A stretch of 64,000 nucleotides of DNA from CAVXFS01 sp963761115 (lineage in GTDB: Bacteria; Pseudomonadota; Gammaproteobacteria; Burkholderiales; Gallionellaceae), in NCBI GenBank assembly GCA_963761115.1, contig CAVXFS010000005.1, forward strand, positions 868,001 to 932,000. Reading direction: 5' to 3'. Every line of letters begins with the position of its first letter. Position 1 is the stretch's first letter. Position numbers and translations under genes: made by a program. The notes below the pieces were generated by a model. The model had not been told where the DNA came from and searched no databases. It saw only the letters and a program-made list of their open reading frames with translations. Below, piece after piece: positions 16,518 through 24,578 of this stretch.

Positions 16518-18461
16518 ATGCCAACAGAATCGACTGGTGCCAAAGACCGAAATCCGCAAGATGAAGCGTTGAAGCATGTTCCTCCGGCCGCACCACAAAA
16601 CCAGACTTTTCATGTTCTGGCCCTGGCGGTGCTGGGGGTGGTCTACGGGGACATCGGTACCAGCCCGATTTACGCCTTGCGTGAATGTTTTGCCGGAAAG
16701 CATCCCATTCCAGTAACGACTGACAACGTCCTCGGTATTCTCTCGCTCATATTCTGGACGCTGATCCTGGTTATTTCGTTGAAGTACATGGTCTACGTGC
16801 TGCGTGCGGATAACCGCGGTGAAGGCGGCACCTTTGCCCTGCTGGCGCTGCTGCGACCGAACAAGGACCAAACCCGGTGGATTCGTCGTATCCTGATCCT
16901 GCTCGGTTTGCTGGGCGCTGCCATGCTGTACGGCGGAGCGATGATCACGCCGGCGATCTCGGTGCTGAGCGCTGTGGAAGGCCTGCAACTTGCCGCGCCT
17001 TCCCTGCAAAGCTATGTCATACCCATTACCGTGATCATACTCATCATGCTATTCAGCGTGCAGCGCCATGGAACGGCGAAGGTTGGCGCAGCCTTCGGCC
17101 CAATAACGCTGATCTGGTTTGTCGTGCTCGCACTGCTCGGCATTCGCGGCATCCTGCAGGCGCCGGAGGTGTTGTTTGCGATCAATCCCTGGTATGCGAT
17201 CAAGTTTTTCCTGCACAACGGAATGACTGGTTACCTCGTTCTATATGCCGTGTTTCTTGTCACCACCGGTGGTGAAGCGCTGTATGCGGATTTGGGCCAT
17301 TTCGGGCGCCAGCCCATCCGCAAGGTCTGGTTCAGGTTTGTGCTGCCCGCATTGCTCATCAATTATTTCGGGCAAGGCGCGCTGTTGATCGCCGATCCTG
17401 CCGCAACAATTCATCCTTTCTATCATCTCGCGCCGTCGTGGGGACTTTTTCCCTTGATCATTCTCGCCACCGTCGCGACTTGCATCGCTTCACAAGCGGT
17501 GATCACAGGTGCTTTTTCAATGACACGGCAGGCGATACAGCTCGGCCTGATGCCGCAATTCACCGTAAAGCAGACGTCTGCAGATGCACGCGGACAAATC
17601 TACTTGCCTGTCGTGAACTGGATACTGATGACAGCCGCCATATTCCTGGTGCTTGCATTTCGTTCGTCGGGCAATCTTGCAGCAGCCTACGGTCTGGCGG
17701 TCAACTCCACCATGGCGATCACGACAGTGCTGGCGTTCAATGTGGCTCGCGAGCGCGGTGGCTGGAGCTTGCCCGCAGCGCTGCCTTTATTGCTGGGCTT
17801 CCTGATCATCGATCTGGGATTCCTGGGATCCAATATCTACACCATACCCGATGGCGGGTGGTTGCCTTTGTTCATCGGCGGGCTATTGTTCACCATCATG
17901 ACCACGTGGCGCCGTGGCTCAGCCATATTGGCGGAGATAATTGACAATTCCACCACCAATCTTGAGACGTTCATCGGTCGAGTGAAGGGCGAACAGATAC
18001 CGCGAGTTCCCGGAACGGCAGTATTTATTTCCGACAGGCTGGAGCCGACCCCACCTTCGCTGCAGCAACTGGTACGACACACAGGCGTCATGTACGAGCG
18101 CGTGATCCTGCTGACGGTAGTGATTGAACCGATGCCCACGATCAGCCTGGAGGAGCGTATCGAATTGAAGGAATTCGAGGCCGGGTTCTATCGGATCACG
18201 CTGAGGTATGGATTCATGCATACGCCCAACATCCCTTCCGATCTGAGTGCGTGCGCCGAATCAGGGCTGGTCCTCGACATCGATCAAATCCACTACATCG
18301 TCGGCCACGTAGACCTGCTGGCCGGCCGCAAGCTGCACGGCATGGCCGTGTGGCGCGACAAGCTGTTTGTGTTCCTGGCAAGAAACACCCAGGACGCTAT
18401 CGCCGGCTATCATATTCCCGCTGCACAAATGATGACGGTGGGGTTGCATGTCGGCATCTGA
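16518..18461 (+). CDS. kup: low-affinity potassium transporter Kup
   Basis: 647 residues, full family length, inner membrane. The N-terminal signature ALAVLGVVYGDIGTSPIYALRE is diagnostic; about 12 helices follow (for example GLLGAAMLYGGAMITPAISVLSAVEGL), then a C-terminal cytoplasmic domain of about 180 residues. It imports K+ together with protons. The start at 16518 is preceded by AAGGGC. The gene is divergent from the phosphodiesterase (184 bases between them) and apparently monocistronic. Confidence 0.95.
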   Translation: MPTESTGAKDRNPQDEALKHVPPAAPQNQTFHVLALAVLGVVYGDIGTSPIYALRECFAGKHPIPVTTDNVLGILSLIFWTLILVISLKYMVYVLRADNRGEGGTFALLALLRPNKDQTRWIRRILILLGLLGAAMLYGGAMITPAISVLSAVEGLQLAAPSLQSYVIPITVIILIMLFSVQRHGTAKVGAAFGPITLIWFVVLALLGIRGILQAPEVLFAINPWYAIKFFLHNGMTGYLVLYAVFLVTTGGEALYADLGHFGRQPIRKVWFRFVLPALLINYFGQGALLIADPAATIHPFYHLAPSWGLFPLIILATVATCIASQAVITGAFSMTRQAIQLGLMPQFTVKQTSADARGQIYLPVVNWILMTAAIFLVLAFRSSGNLAAAYGLAVNSTMAITTVLAFNVARERGGWSLPAALPLLLGFLIIDLGFLGSNIYTIPDGGWLPLFIGGLLFTIMTTWRRGSAILAEIIDNSTTNLETFIGRVKGEQIPRVPGTAVFISDRLEPTPPSLQQLVRHTGVMYERVILLTVVIEPMPTISLEERIELKEFEAGFYRITLRYGFMHTPNIPSDLSACAESGLVLDIDQIHYIVGHVDLLAGRKLHGMAVWRDKLFVFLARNTQDAIAGYHIPAAQMMTVGLHVGI

Positions 18462-18477
18462 ACCTCAGTAAATAATG

Positions 18478-18552
18478 AACCTGCGAGTTGCTGAAGTGTT
18501 CTGCCCGCCTTTATTAGAATTGTCGAATATCAATCGAAGCTGATACCATTAT
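18478..18552. repeat. left copy of a 75-bp imperfect direct repeat
   Basis: The sequence from AACCTGCGAGTTGCTGAAG through TCGAATATCAATCGAAG is repeated at 19570-19644 with about seven differences. The two copies, in the same orientation 1092 bp apart, bracket the two small genes at 18674 and 19215. The 3' part of the unit belongs to the GATCAATCG...TGACCCC repeat family found at 19620, 19710, 21415 and 32131. Confidence 0.8.
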
Positions 18553-18673
18553 TTTTCCCTGTAATTCCTTCGCCGAACAACTTCAGATGACTGCTTTGAT
18601 GATATTATTTAACTGCTACTTGGTCGCATGAAGGGCAACACTGGTTCAAACTCATAAATTAACGGGAGACAAC

Positions 18674-19123
18674 ATGAGCATGATGAAAAGAAGCATATCG
18701 ATCTGTTTTCTGGCATCCGCATGTGCAGTAGCTACAACGGCCTACGCCAACAATGTTGACGTAGTGGCTATGCATGCAACATTTATTACAAAGACGAATA
18801 CCAAGGATCAGGACCCAAAGCTTGATATCAAGATTTATAACGACAAGAATGTTCTCGTTGCCGAGAATAAGGATATCACCGGGCACTGGAGTGATAACTC
18901 GATAGATTCCATCGTTCTCGACCTGAACTCTGCCGTCACACAGGCAGACCTTGCCGGCGGCAAAGTGCAACTGGATATTCATCCGGACGGAAAAGATAAC
19001 TGGGACTTTGATTACAATATCTCCATTACCTATGCAGACAATTCGGTGATCTGGGAGCGATGGAGTGGTAAACAGCTTAGCCAGGATAAACCCACGACGA
19101 GCGATGCATTGACCGGCAAATAA
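18674..19123 (+). CDS. small exported protein of unknown family
   Basis: 149 residues with a clear signal peptide (MSMMKRSISICFLASACAVATTAYA, cleaved before NNVDVV). The mature part is rich in Asp, Asn and Lys and in alternating hydrophobic residues (LDIKIYNDKNVLVAENKDITGHW, VQLDIHPDGKDNWDFDYNISITY), suggesting a small beta-sandwich; the pattern is reminiscent of PLAT/LH2 or C2-like folds but I cannot assign it. Periplasmic or secreted. A GGGAG ribosome-binding site precedes the ATG. It lies between two copies of a 75-bp direct repeat together with the next gene, and its base composition is lower in G+C than its neighbours, so recent acquisition is possible. Confidence 0.7.
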   Translation: MSMMKRSISICFLASACAVATTAYANNVDVVAMHATFITKTNTKDQDPKLDIKIYNDKNVLVAENKDITGHWSDNSIDSIVLDLNSAVTQADLAGGKVQLDIHPDGKDNWDFDYNISITYADNSVIWERWSGKQLSQDKPTTSDALTGK

Positions 19124-19214
19124 TGGGTAGGCCGGGCTCAATTGATTTATGTAGCGGCGGATGAAACGAATATCGAGCCTGGCCACTTCAATTTGCAGGG
19201 GTTAATGTGTCGTC

Positions 19215-19448
19215 ATGAACCTGGTGGAAATATATTTCATACTTGGCCTGGCAATGTTCCTGGTCGCCATTTGGGATTACAAATATTTGCCAAACACGGC
19301 CAAACGACTGGTGAAGCAACCGGGCGACGAAACCAGGTTTGCGCTGATCGTGTTGTCGGTACGGAATTTGACCGTGATGGCCTTGTTTTCATTTTTTCTG
19401 TGGCCGGTAGTCGTGGTATTTGAGCTGTCCGGAGATAGTGAAAAGTAA
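19215..19448 (+). CDS. small two-helix membrane protein
   Basis: 77 residues: helix 1 (LVEIYFILGLAMFLVAIW), a basic cytoplasmic or periplasmic loop (KYLPNTAKRLVKQPGDETRF), helix 2 (LIVLSVRNLTVMALFSFFLWPVVVVF), and a short acidic tail. I do not recognise the family. It starts 92 bases after the exported protein and probably shares its transcript. The right copy of the direct repeat begins about 120 bases after its stop. Confidence 0.6.
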   Translation: MNLVEIYFILGLAMFLVAIWDYKYLPNTAKRLVKQPGDETRFALIVLSVRNLTVMALFSFFLWPVVVVFELSGDSEK

Positions 19449-19569
19449 AGGTTCGGTGAATGCCGGGTCTTGTCTTTAACTGACCTCATCGATTTTTAGG
19501 GTAGGTTGGGCTGGCAACGGAAGCCCAACATTTACCGTTGCCATTGTGTTGGACTTCGTGCCTCAGCCC

Positions 19570-19644
19570 AACCTGCGAGTTGCCGAAGTGTTCTGCCCGC
19601 CTTTTTTAGAATTGTCGAAGATCAATCGAAACTGACCCCATCGA
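19570..19644. repeat. right copy of the 75-bp imperfect direct repeat
   Basis: Partner of 18478-18552, same orientation. This copy runs into the 27-base-arm hairpin at 19620-19681. The gap 19449-19709 contains no gene I can support; it holds this repeat, the hairpin and a sequence rich in the word CCCAACCT. Confidence 0.8.
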
Positions 19645-19681
19645 TCTTTCACATGATCAATGGGGTCAGACTCCATTGATC
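19620..19681. repeat. family B inverted repeat (GATCAAT...GGGTCAG hairpin)
   Basis: Left arm 19620-19646 and right arm 19655-19681, each 27 bases, pair with four mismatches across an 8-base loop. The words TGACCCCAT and ATGGGGTCAG mark a family also seen at 19710-19736, 20570, 20691, 21415-21547 and 32131-32162. Confidence 0.75.
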
Positions 19682-19709
19682 GGAATTGAAGCATGACAAA
19701 TTATCCCAA

Positions 19710-20138
19710 TCAATCGAGTCTGACCCTATTGATCCACGCGGGGCGGGTTACGACAGCCGGTGTTGCGGTATCGATGCCGTGCAATGCGCGCAGGCGCACG
19801 CATTCCGGGTTCATCGAGCCGTCGTCCATGAATACCGGGTATTCGCGGCAAACCGATGGTCGCAGCGCGTAGATGCCGCAACGCCCGTCATCCTGCAATG
19901 CGACGCAGCGGCCATGGCCTGATTCGGTGCCTCTCATGCAGGCACGGAACGGCGTGATCTGTGTCGTCATGTCGGCAGGGACTTGGCCGCCCGGCTGGCT
20001 GTCCAGTTCGCCGTGATAGAACGAAACGCGAAAATGGCGGCAGCATGCGTTGCAGCCTGAGCAGGGATTGTCTGTCCCCGTCATGTCGTAATAGATTCGG
20101 CCATCTTCGGTAAGCGTGGCGATCTGCGCATCTTTCAT
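19710..20138 (-). CDS. YkgJ-family cysteine-cluster (Fe/Zn-binding) protein
   Basis: 142 residues. The YkgJ pattern is present: CSGCNACCRHF (residues 26-36), FRACMRGT, GHGRCVAL, GRCGIYALRPSVCREYP and a late Cys in NPECVRL, eight or more cysteines expected to hold iron or zinc. The cellular role of YkgJ proteins is unknown. The gene's last eight codons (INRVRLD stop) are encoded by a family B repeat unit at 19710-19736, so its natural end has apparently been replaced by a repeat insertion. A second cysteine-cluster gene lies at 46295. Confidence 0.82.
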   Translation of the reverse strand: MKDAQIATLTEDGRIYYDMTGTDNPCSGCNACCRHFRVSFYHGELDSQPGGQVPADMTTQITPFRACMRGTESGHGRCVALQDDGRCGIYALRPSVCREYPVFMDDGSMNPECVRLRALHGIDTATPAVVTRPAWINRVRLD

Positions 20139-20569
20139 TTATATACTCCATCGATCCTGTGGAACATCCGGGAGAGGCACGCCGGGCGGCGCAGCCCGTC
20201 CCGATCAGGAACGAGAGCAGCGCGCTGGCCCGGCCAGAAGTAGGGATGGAGCAGTTATGTGAAAGGTAATTCGGAGGTAGAAGAGCGGTGGTGCCAGATA
20301 ACGACGTCGGTAAAGGAGTGGCGGTAATGATCCGGCTGCGCGCCGTTGCGGGCCGGTGCCGGTGCGCCATGCGCACGCATCCCGACAATCTCATCGAGAC
20401 GGGTTGCTTTGCAGCAGTATGCGGGCGATAGGGTCACGGCGGCCTGGAGCGGATAAACAGGAGCGGCAGTGTATACGGAACCGGGTGTTTTGCAATGGCT
20501 TCCGAAACTGCGCTGACACCATCGATTTTTTGTCTGCATGGATCTTGCCTGCCGGTAATTTGCGCACCT

Positions 20570-20595
20570 ATTTAAGGGCTCTGACCCCTTAAGTT
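20570..20595. repeat. first of two exact 26-bp direct repeats with hairpin
   Basis: TTAAGGG and CCCTTAA arms surround CTCTGAC. The identical 26-mer is at 20691-20716, 121 bp downstream in the same orientation. The core CTGACCCC links it to repeat family B. Confidence 0.75.
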
Positions 20596-20690
20596 GTTGC
20601 AGGGGGAGGGCTAGGGTGGGGGTAGAGACTATGCGCAAGTACAAGTCTAAATCGCAGGTACTTGCTTTACTGGACCAGATGATTTAAGGG

Positions 20691-20716
20691 ATTTAAGGGC
20701 TCTGACCCCTTAAGTT
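20691..20716. repeat. second of two exact 26-bp direct repeats with hairpin
   Basis: Same sequence as 20570-20595. It ends 34 bases upstream of the -35 hexamer of the TumE promoter. Confidence 0.75.
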
Positions 20717-20750
20717 ATCTGCGGATCAATAATCAGCTGTGTTGTTCAAT

Positions 20751-20779
20751 TTGACAACACATCTGGGTGTTGTTATTGT
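20751..20779 (+). promoter_or_regulatory. tumE promoter with operator in the spacer
   Basis: A perfect -35 TTGACA (20751-20756), a 17-bp spacer and -10 TATTGT (20774-20779). The inverted repeat ACAACAC-ATCTGG-GTGTTGT (20754-20773) overlaps the -35 and fills the spacer, the expected place for an autorepressor such as TumA. The ATG of tumE begins only 8 bases after the -10, so the transcript would start at or next to the start codon (leaderless). Confidence 0.65.
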
Positions 20780-20786
20780 CTCCAAC

Positions 20787-21083
20787 ATGAAAGCTCGCGA
20801 ATTGTTCAACCGCCGTGTACTTGTCACGGAACAGGCGTTCGCCGAGTTGGTGCTTTGGGAAGTTCCCGAGCCGCTTTCCGGCAGCAAACATCGCTATAAA
20901 TACCGGCTGGCATTTGTGGTGGCGGGGGTATGTGTACTGCGTTACGACAACGAGGCGGGCAAGGGCGACCACAAGCACGTGAGCGGCAGGGAAGTGAATT
21001 ACCGCTTTGTATCGGTGGACAAGCTGGTGACGGATTTTTTAGAAGATGTGAAGAGGTGGCGCGATGAAAACAGTAACGATTGA
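20787..21083 (+). CDS. tumE: TumE-family toxin (DUF6516)
   Basis: 98 residues from the ATG at 20787. The sequence ELVLWEVPEPLSGSKHRYKYRLAFVVAGVCVLRYDNEAGKGDHKH is the diagnostic core of the TumE toxin family; the conserved YDNE and GDH(K/R)H residues are probably functional. In the characterised TumE/TumA pairs the toxin is encoded first, as here. Translation is probably leaderless (see the promoter at 20751). It overlaps tumA by 20 bases, so the two are translationally linked. It sits among small repeats, typical of a mobile accessory gene. Confidence 0.85.
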   Translation: MKARELFNRRVLVTEQAFAELVLWEVPEPLSGSKHRYKYRLAFVVAGVCVLRYDNEAGKGDHKHVSGREVNYRFVSVDKLVTDFLEDVKRWRDENSND

Positions 21084-21408
21084 TGTACGGCCAATGACGG
21101 ACACGTTGGGCGATTTCACGCAGGCATGGAAGAGCGGCAAGCCTTCCGCGCCGCGTATCAGCTTTGAATCGCCCGAGCTGATGTTCAAGGTGTTGTCCGG
21201 AAAACGCTGGGAATTGCTCAACACGATGACCGGCGCGGGAGCCATGTCCATCCGCGAGGCCGCACGGCGCGTGGAACGCGACGTCAAAGCCGTGCATGGC
21301 GACGTAACCGCTTTGCTTAACGCCGGGCTACTGTCAAAAACAAACGACGGCATGATCGTGTTTCCCTACGATGCCATCCATGTGGACTTCATGCTCAAGG
21401 CGGCTTGA
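21064..21408 (+). CDS. tumA: TumA-like HTH antitoxin
   Basis: 114 residues with a winged helix-turn-helix in the C-terminal two thirds (GAGAMSIREAARRVERDVKAVHGDVTALLNAGLL), similar to the HVO_A0114-type putative DNA-binding proteins that accompany TumE. The first 45 residues probably bind the toxin. It should neutralise TumE and repress the operon through the inverted repeat in the promoter spacer. The start ATG lies inside tumE, 20 bases before its stop. Confidence 0.82.
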   Translation: MKTVTIDVRPMTDTLGDFTQAWKSGKPSAPRISFESPELMFKVLSGKRWELLNTMTGAGAMSIREAARRVERDVKAVHGDVTALLNAGLLSKTNDGMIVFPYDAIHVDFMLKAA

Positions 21409-21414
21409 AGTATG

Positions 21415-21547
21415 GATCAATCGAGTCTGACCCCATCGATTCGCTAGTAGCAAGAACACGGCCTTAAGATGGGGTTACTATTATGACCGCTATTGGACTT
21501 TATTCTTAGCGACGGTTTTTATCAATAGGGTCAGTCTCCATTGATTC
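21415..21547. repeat. 133-bp element with inverted family B ends
   Basis: The left end GATCAATCGAGTCTGACCCC (from 21415) is matched in inverted orientation by the right end from ATCAATAGGGTCAG to CCATTGATTC (21521-21547), about 22 of 26 bases. The interior has no coding capacity. This has the shape of a small non-autonomous palindromic element (MITE/BIME-like), between tumA and pepN. Confidence 0.65.
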
Positions 21548-21617
21548 AAGCAGACAGGCTGCCAGAGGCAACACTGTTAAAATCCGATCCTTCTCACACC
21601 CTCCTGACCAGCCGCTC

Positions 21618-24266
21618 ATGACCAAGAAACCACACGTCACCATCCATCGCAAAGACTACACTGCCCCGGCCTATTGGGTGAACACCGTTGAAATGGGTTT
21701 CGATCTCGACCCCGCGGCAACCCGTGTGGCCACGCGCATCACGCTGCAGCGCAATAGCGCATCGCCCAACAAGGATGTGGAACTGCTGGGCGACGGCGCC
21801 AAGCTGGTGGCCTTGCGCATGAACGGCAAGACGCTGCGCAAAGGTGCCAAGGGTTACTCGATAGCAGACGGAAAATTGCGCATCGCCAACGCACCGGACG
21901 AGATCACGCTGGAGATCGAGACACTGGTTGAGCCCGAGAAGAATACCTCGATGATGGGTCTGTTTGTCTCCAACGGCAATTTCTTTACCCAATGCGAGGC
22001 CGAAGGTTTCCGCAAGATCACCTGGTTCCCCGATCGCCCGGACGTGATGGCGAAATACACCGTGATGCTGCGCGGCGACAAGAAAAAATATCCGGTGTTG
22101 CTGTCCAACGGCAACCTGATCGAACAGGGCGACCTGCCCAAAGGCCGCCACTATGCCAAGTGGGAAGACCCGTTCAAGAAACCTTCCTATCTGTTTGCGC
22201 TGGTGGCAGGCAAGCTGGTGTGCCAGGAAGAAACATTCAAGCTGAACAGCGGGCGCCGCGTGCTGCTGCAAGTGTGGGTGGAGCCGGGCAATCTGGACAA
22301 GACGCAGCATGCGATGGAATCGCTCAAGCACAGCATCCGCTGGGATCAGCAACGCTACGGGCTGGAGCTGGATCTGGACCGGTTCATGATCGTTGCGGTG
22401 GGCGACTTCAACATGGGCGCGATGGAAAACAAGGGCCTGAACATCTTCAACACCAAGTATGTGCTGGCCAATCCCCGCATCGCCACCGATGCCGATTACG
22501 CCAACATCGAGTCGGTGGTGGGCCATGAATACTTCCATAACTGGACCGGCAACCGCGTGACCTGCCGCGACTGGTTCCAGTTGTCGTTGAAGGAAGGCCT
22601 CACCGTGTTCCGCGACCAGGAATTCTCCGCCGACATGATCGGCACGGACAGTGGTCGCGCGGTGAATCGCATCGAAAATGTGCGCGGGCTGCGCCAGGTG
22701 CAGTTTTCCGAAGACGCGGGGCCGATGGCCCATGCGGTGCGGCCGGACAGTTATGTGGAGATCAACAATTTCTACACCGCCACGGTTTATCAAAAAGGCG
22801 CCGAGGTGGTGCGCATGTACCAGACCCTGCTGGGGCGTGACGGCTTCCGCAAGGGCATGGACCTGTACTTTGCACGGCATGACGGGCAGGCGGTTTCCTG
22901 CGACGATTTCCGCGCGGCCATGGCACACAGCAGCGGGCGCGACCTCGCCCAGTTCGAGCGCTGGTATAGCCAGCCCGGCACGCCGCAGCTCAAGGTGCAA
23001 AGCCACTACGACGCCGCCAAACAGACCTATGAACTGACGCTCAGCCAGCGCGGCAAGCCCGGCGCCGGGCAAAAGCCCTTCCATATCCCCGTTGCGGTTG
23101 GCCTGCTCGATGCGCGGGGCCGCGACATGGAGTTGCATCTTGCCGGAGCAGCCTCTGCAAAACCTGCCACCACCTGCGTGCTGGAGCTGACCAAGGCAAA
23201 ACAGACTTTCATCTTTGACCGCGTCAGCACAAAACCCACGCCATCATTACTGCGCAACTTCTCTGCGCCGGTGGTGATGGAATACGACTATACCGACCAG
23301 GAGCTGGCGCAGCTGATGGCGCATGACAGCGATGCCTTCAATCGTTGGGAGGCCGGACAACGCCTGGCGATGCAACGTCTGTTGAATCTGGTCAAGCAGG
23401 TGCAGGCGGGGGAAGCGCTGACGCTGGATGACCTGTTCATCAACGCCTTGCGCACCACGCTCAACGACCAGGCGCTTGATCCGTCTTTCCGCGCAGTGGT
23501 GCTGACGCTGCCTTCGGAATCGATGCTGGCCGAACAGTGCGCAGTGATCGACCCGCAGGCGATCCACACTGCGCGCCAGTACATGCGCCGGACCTTGTCT
23601 GAAAGACTCAAGGCCGATCTCATCGCCGTCTATGCAGCCAACCTGACACCCGGCACATACAGCCCCGATGCAAAGTCGGCCGGCAAGCGCGGCCTGAAGA
23701 ACCTGTGCCTGTCCTACCTGCTGGCCTGGAGCGATGAGAGCACGCAACAACTGGCACTTGCGCAGGTGAACGCCGCAGATAACATGACCGACCGCCTGGC
23801 TGCACTGATGGGGCTGGTGAATGTCGGAAGCAGACTGGCGGTGGAGCCGCTCAAGCGTTTCTACACCGACTACAAGAACGAGGCGCTGGTGATCGACAAA
23901 TGGTTCAGCCTGCAGGCCGTGGCCGAATCCACGGACATCAATACCGTGCGCATGCTCACCCAGCACACCGCCTTCATGCTGAAGAATCCCAACCGCGCAC
24001 GCAGCCTGATCTTCAGTTTCTGCAACGGCAATCCGTCACAGTTCCATGCAGCGGATGGCAGCGGCTATGCCTTCTGGACAGAACAGGTGATCGCGCTGAA
24101 CAAGCTCAATCCGCAGGTGGCCGCGCGTTTGGTGCGCACGCTGGATCACTGGAAAAAATACCAGCCTGCGCTGAAACAACAGATGCAGGCTGCGTTGCAG
24201 AAAGTGGCAGCGGTCAAAGGCTTGTCCAAGGATGTGCAGGAGGTGGTGTTCAGGACTTTGGGGTGA
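21618..24266 (+). CDS. pepN: aminopeptidase N
   Basis: 882 residues, the usual length for proteobacterial PepN, a cytoplasmic M1 zinc metallopeptidase that removes N-terminal residues from peptides. Visible active-site elements: GAMENKGLN exopeptidase motif, zinc ligands in HEYFHNWTGNR (H303, E304, H307) and the third ligand E in LKEGLTVFRDQEF. The C-terminal helical domain is complete. It is monocistronic, followed by family A repeats. The frame is clean over 2.6 kb. Confidence 0.96.
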   Translation: MTKKPHVTIHRKDYTAPAYWVNTVEMGFDLDPAATRVATRITLQRNSASPNKDVELLGDGAKLVALRMNGKTLRKGAKGYSIADGKLRIANAPDEITLEIETLVEPEKNTSMMGLFVSNGNFFTQCEAEGFRKITWFPDRPDVMAKYTVMLRGDKKKYPVLLSNGNLIEQGDLPKGRHYAKWEDPFKKPSYLFALVAGKLVCQEETFKLNSGRRVLLQVWVEPGNLDKTQHAMESLKHSIRWDQQRYGLELDLDRFMIVAVGDFNMGAMENKGLNIFNTKYVLANPRIATDADYANIESVVGHEYFHNWTGNRVTCRDWFQLSLKEGLTVFRDQEFSADMIGTDSGRAVNRIENVRGLRQVQFSEDAGPMAHAVRPDSYVEINNFYTATVYQKGAEVVRMYQTLLGRDGFRKGMDLYFARHDGQAVSCDDFRAAMAHSSGRDLAQFERWYSQPGTPQLKVQSHYDAAKQTYELTLSQRGKPGAGQKPFHIPVAVGLLDARGRDMELHLAGAASAKPATTCVLELTKAKQTFIFDRVSTKPTPSLLRNFSAPVVMEYDYTDQELAQLMAHDSDAFNRWEAGQRLAMQRLLNLVKQVQAGEALTLDDLFINALRTTLNDQALDPSFRAVVLTLPSESMLAEQCAVIDPQAIHTARQYMRRTLSERLKADLIAVYAANLTPGTYSPDAKSAGKRGLKNLCLSYLLAWSDESTQQLALAQVNAADNMTDRLAALMGLVNVGSRLAVEPLKRFYTDYKNEALVIDKWFSLQAVAESTDINTVRMLTQHTAFMLKNPNRARSLIFSFCNGNPSQFHAADGSGYAFWTEQVIALNKLNPQVAARLVRTLDHWKKYQPALKQQMQAALQKVAAVKGLSKDVQEVVFRTLG

Positions 24267-24307
24267 GGGACTTGGCATTCCAACTGCCTATGGTATTTCC
24301 ACCGTCC

Positions 24308-24490
24308 TACCCCCATCCCAACCTTCCCCCTGCAAGGGGGAAGGGGCTTTGTCCCCTCCCCCTTGCAGGGGGAGGGCTAGGGTGGGGGTAGGGACTTTGG
24401 CATTCCAACTATCTATGGTATTTCCACCGTCCTACCCCCATCCCAGTTGCCCCCTCGCTTCGCTCTCCCCCACTTAAAGGGGGAAGGGGC
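24308..24490. repeat. three family A repeat units in alternating orientation
   Basis: Units at about 24312-24350 (CTACCCCC end first, core CCCCCTGCAAGGGGG), 24354-24392 (opposite orientation, ending GGGGGTAG) and 24433-24490 (a variant with core CCCCCACTTAAAGGGGG and the extra segment TCGCTTCGCT). They fill most of the 24267-24578 gap between the convergent pepN and symporter genes; no gene is supported there. Confidence 0.75.
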
Positions 24491-24578
24491 GTAGCAATTT
24501 ACGAAAGGCTTCGGAGTCAGGCCTTGTATTTGACATGCTCATTCTCCTTTTACAGAGAATCGACAGGGACCGACATTC

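Larger units (their letters stand above)
20139..20750. other. 612-base gap without a supported gene
   Basis: Reading both strands I find only frames without family resemblance. The gap contains two exact 26-bp copies of ATTTAAGGGCTCTGACCCC followed by TTAAGTT (20570-20595 and 20691-20716), each a TTAAGGG/CCCTTAA hairpin, and half a family A repeat (20598-20632, from the GCAGGGGG half-core to GGGGGTAG). It looks like a landing zone for small repeats upstream of the TumE/TumA module. Confidence 0.6.

Noticed and set aside
20255..20644. 129-residue minus-strand frame
   Set aside because: No ribosome-binding site, no family resemblance, and part of it is repeat sequence.
21594..23138. 514-residue open frame on the minus strand
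   Set aside because: Antisense shadow of pepN with no family motifs; the M1 peptidase reading is certain.
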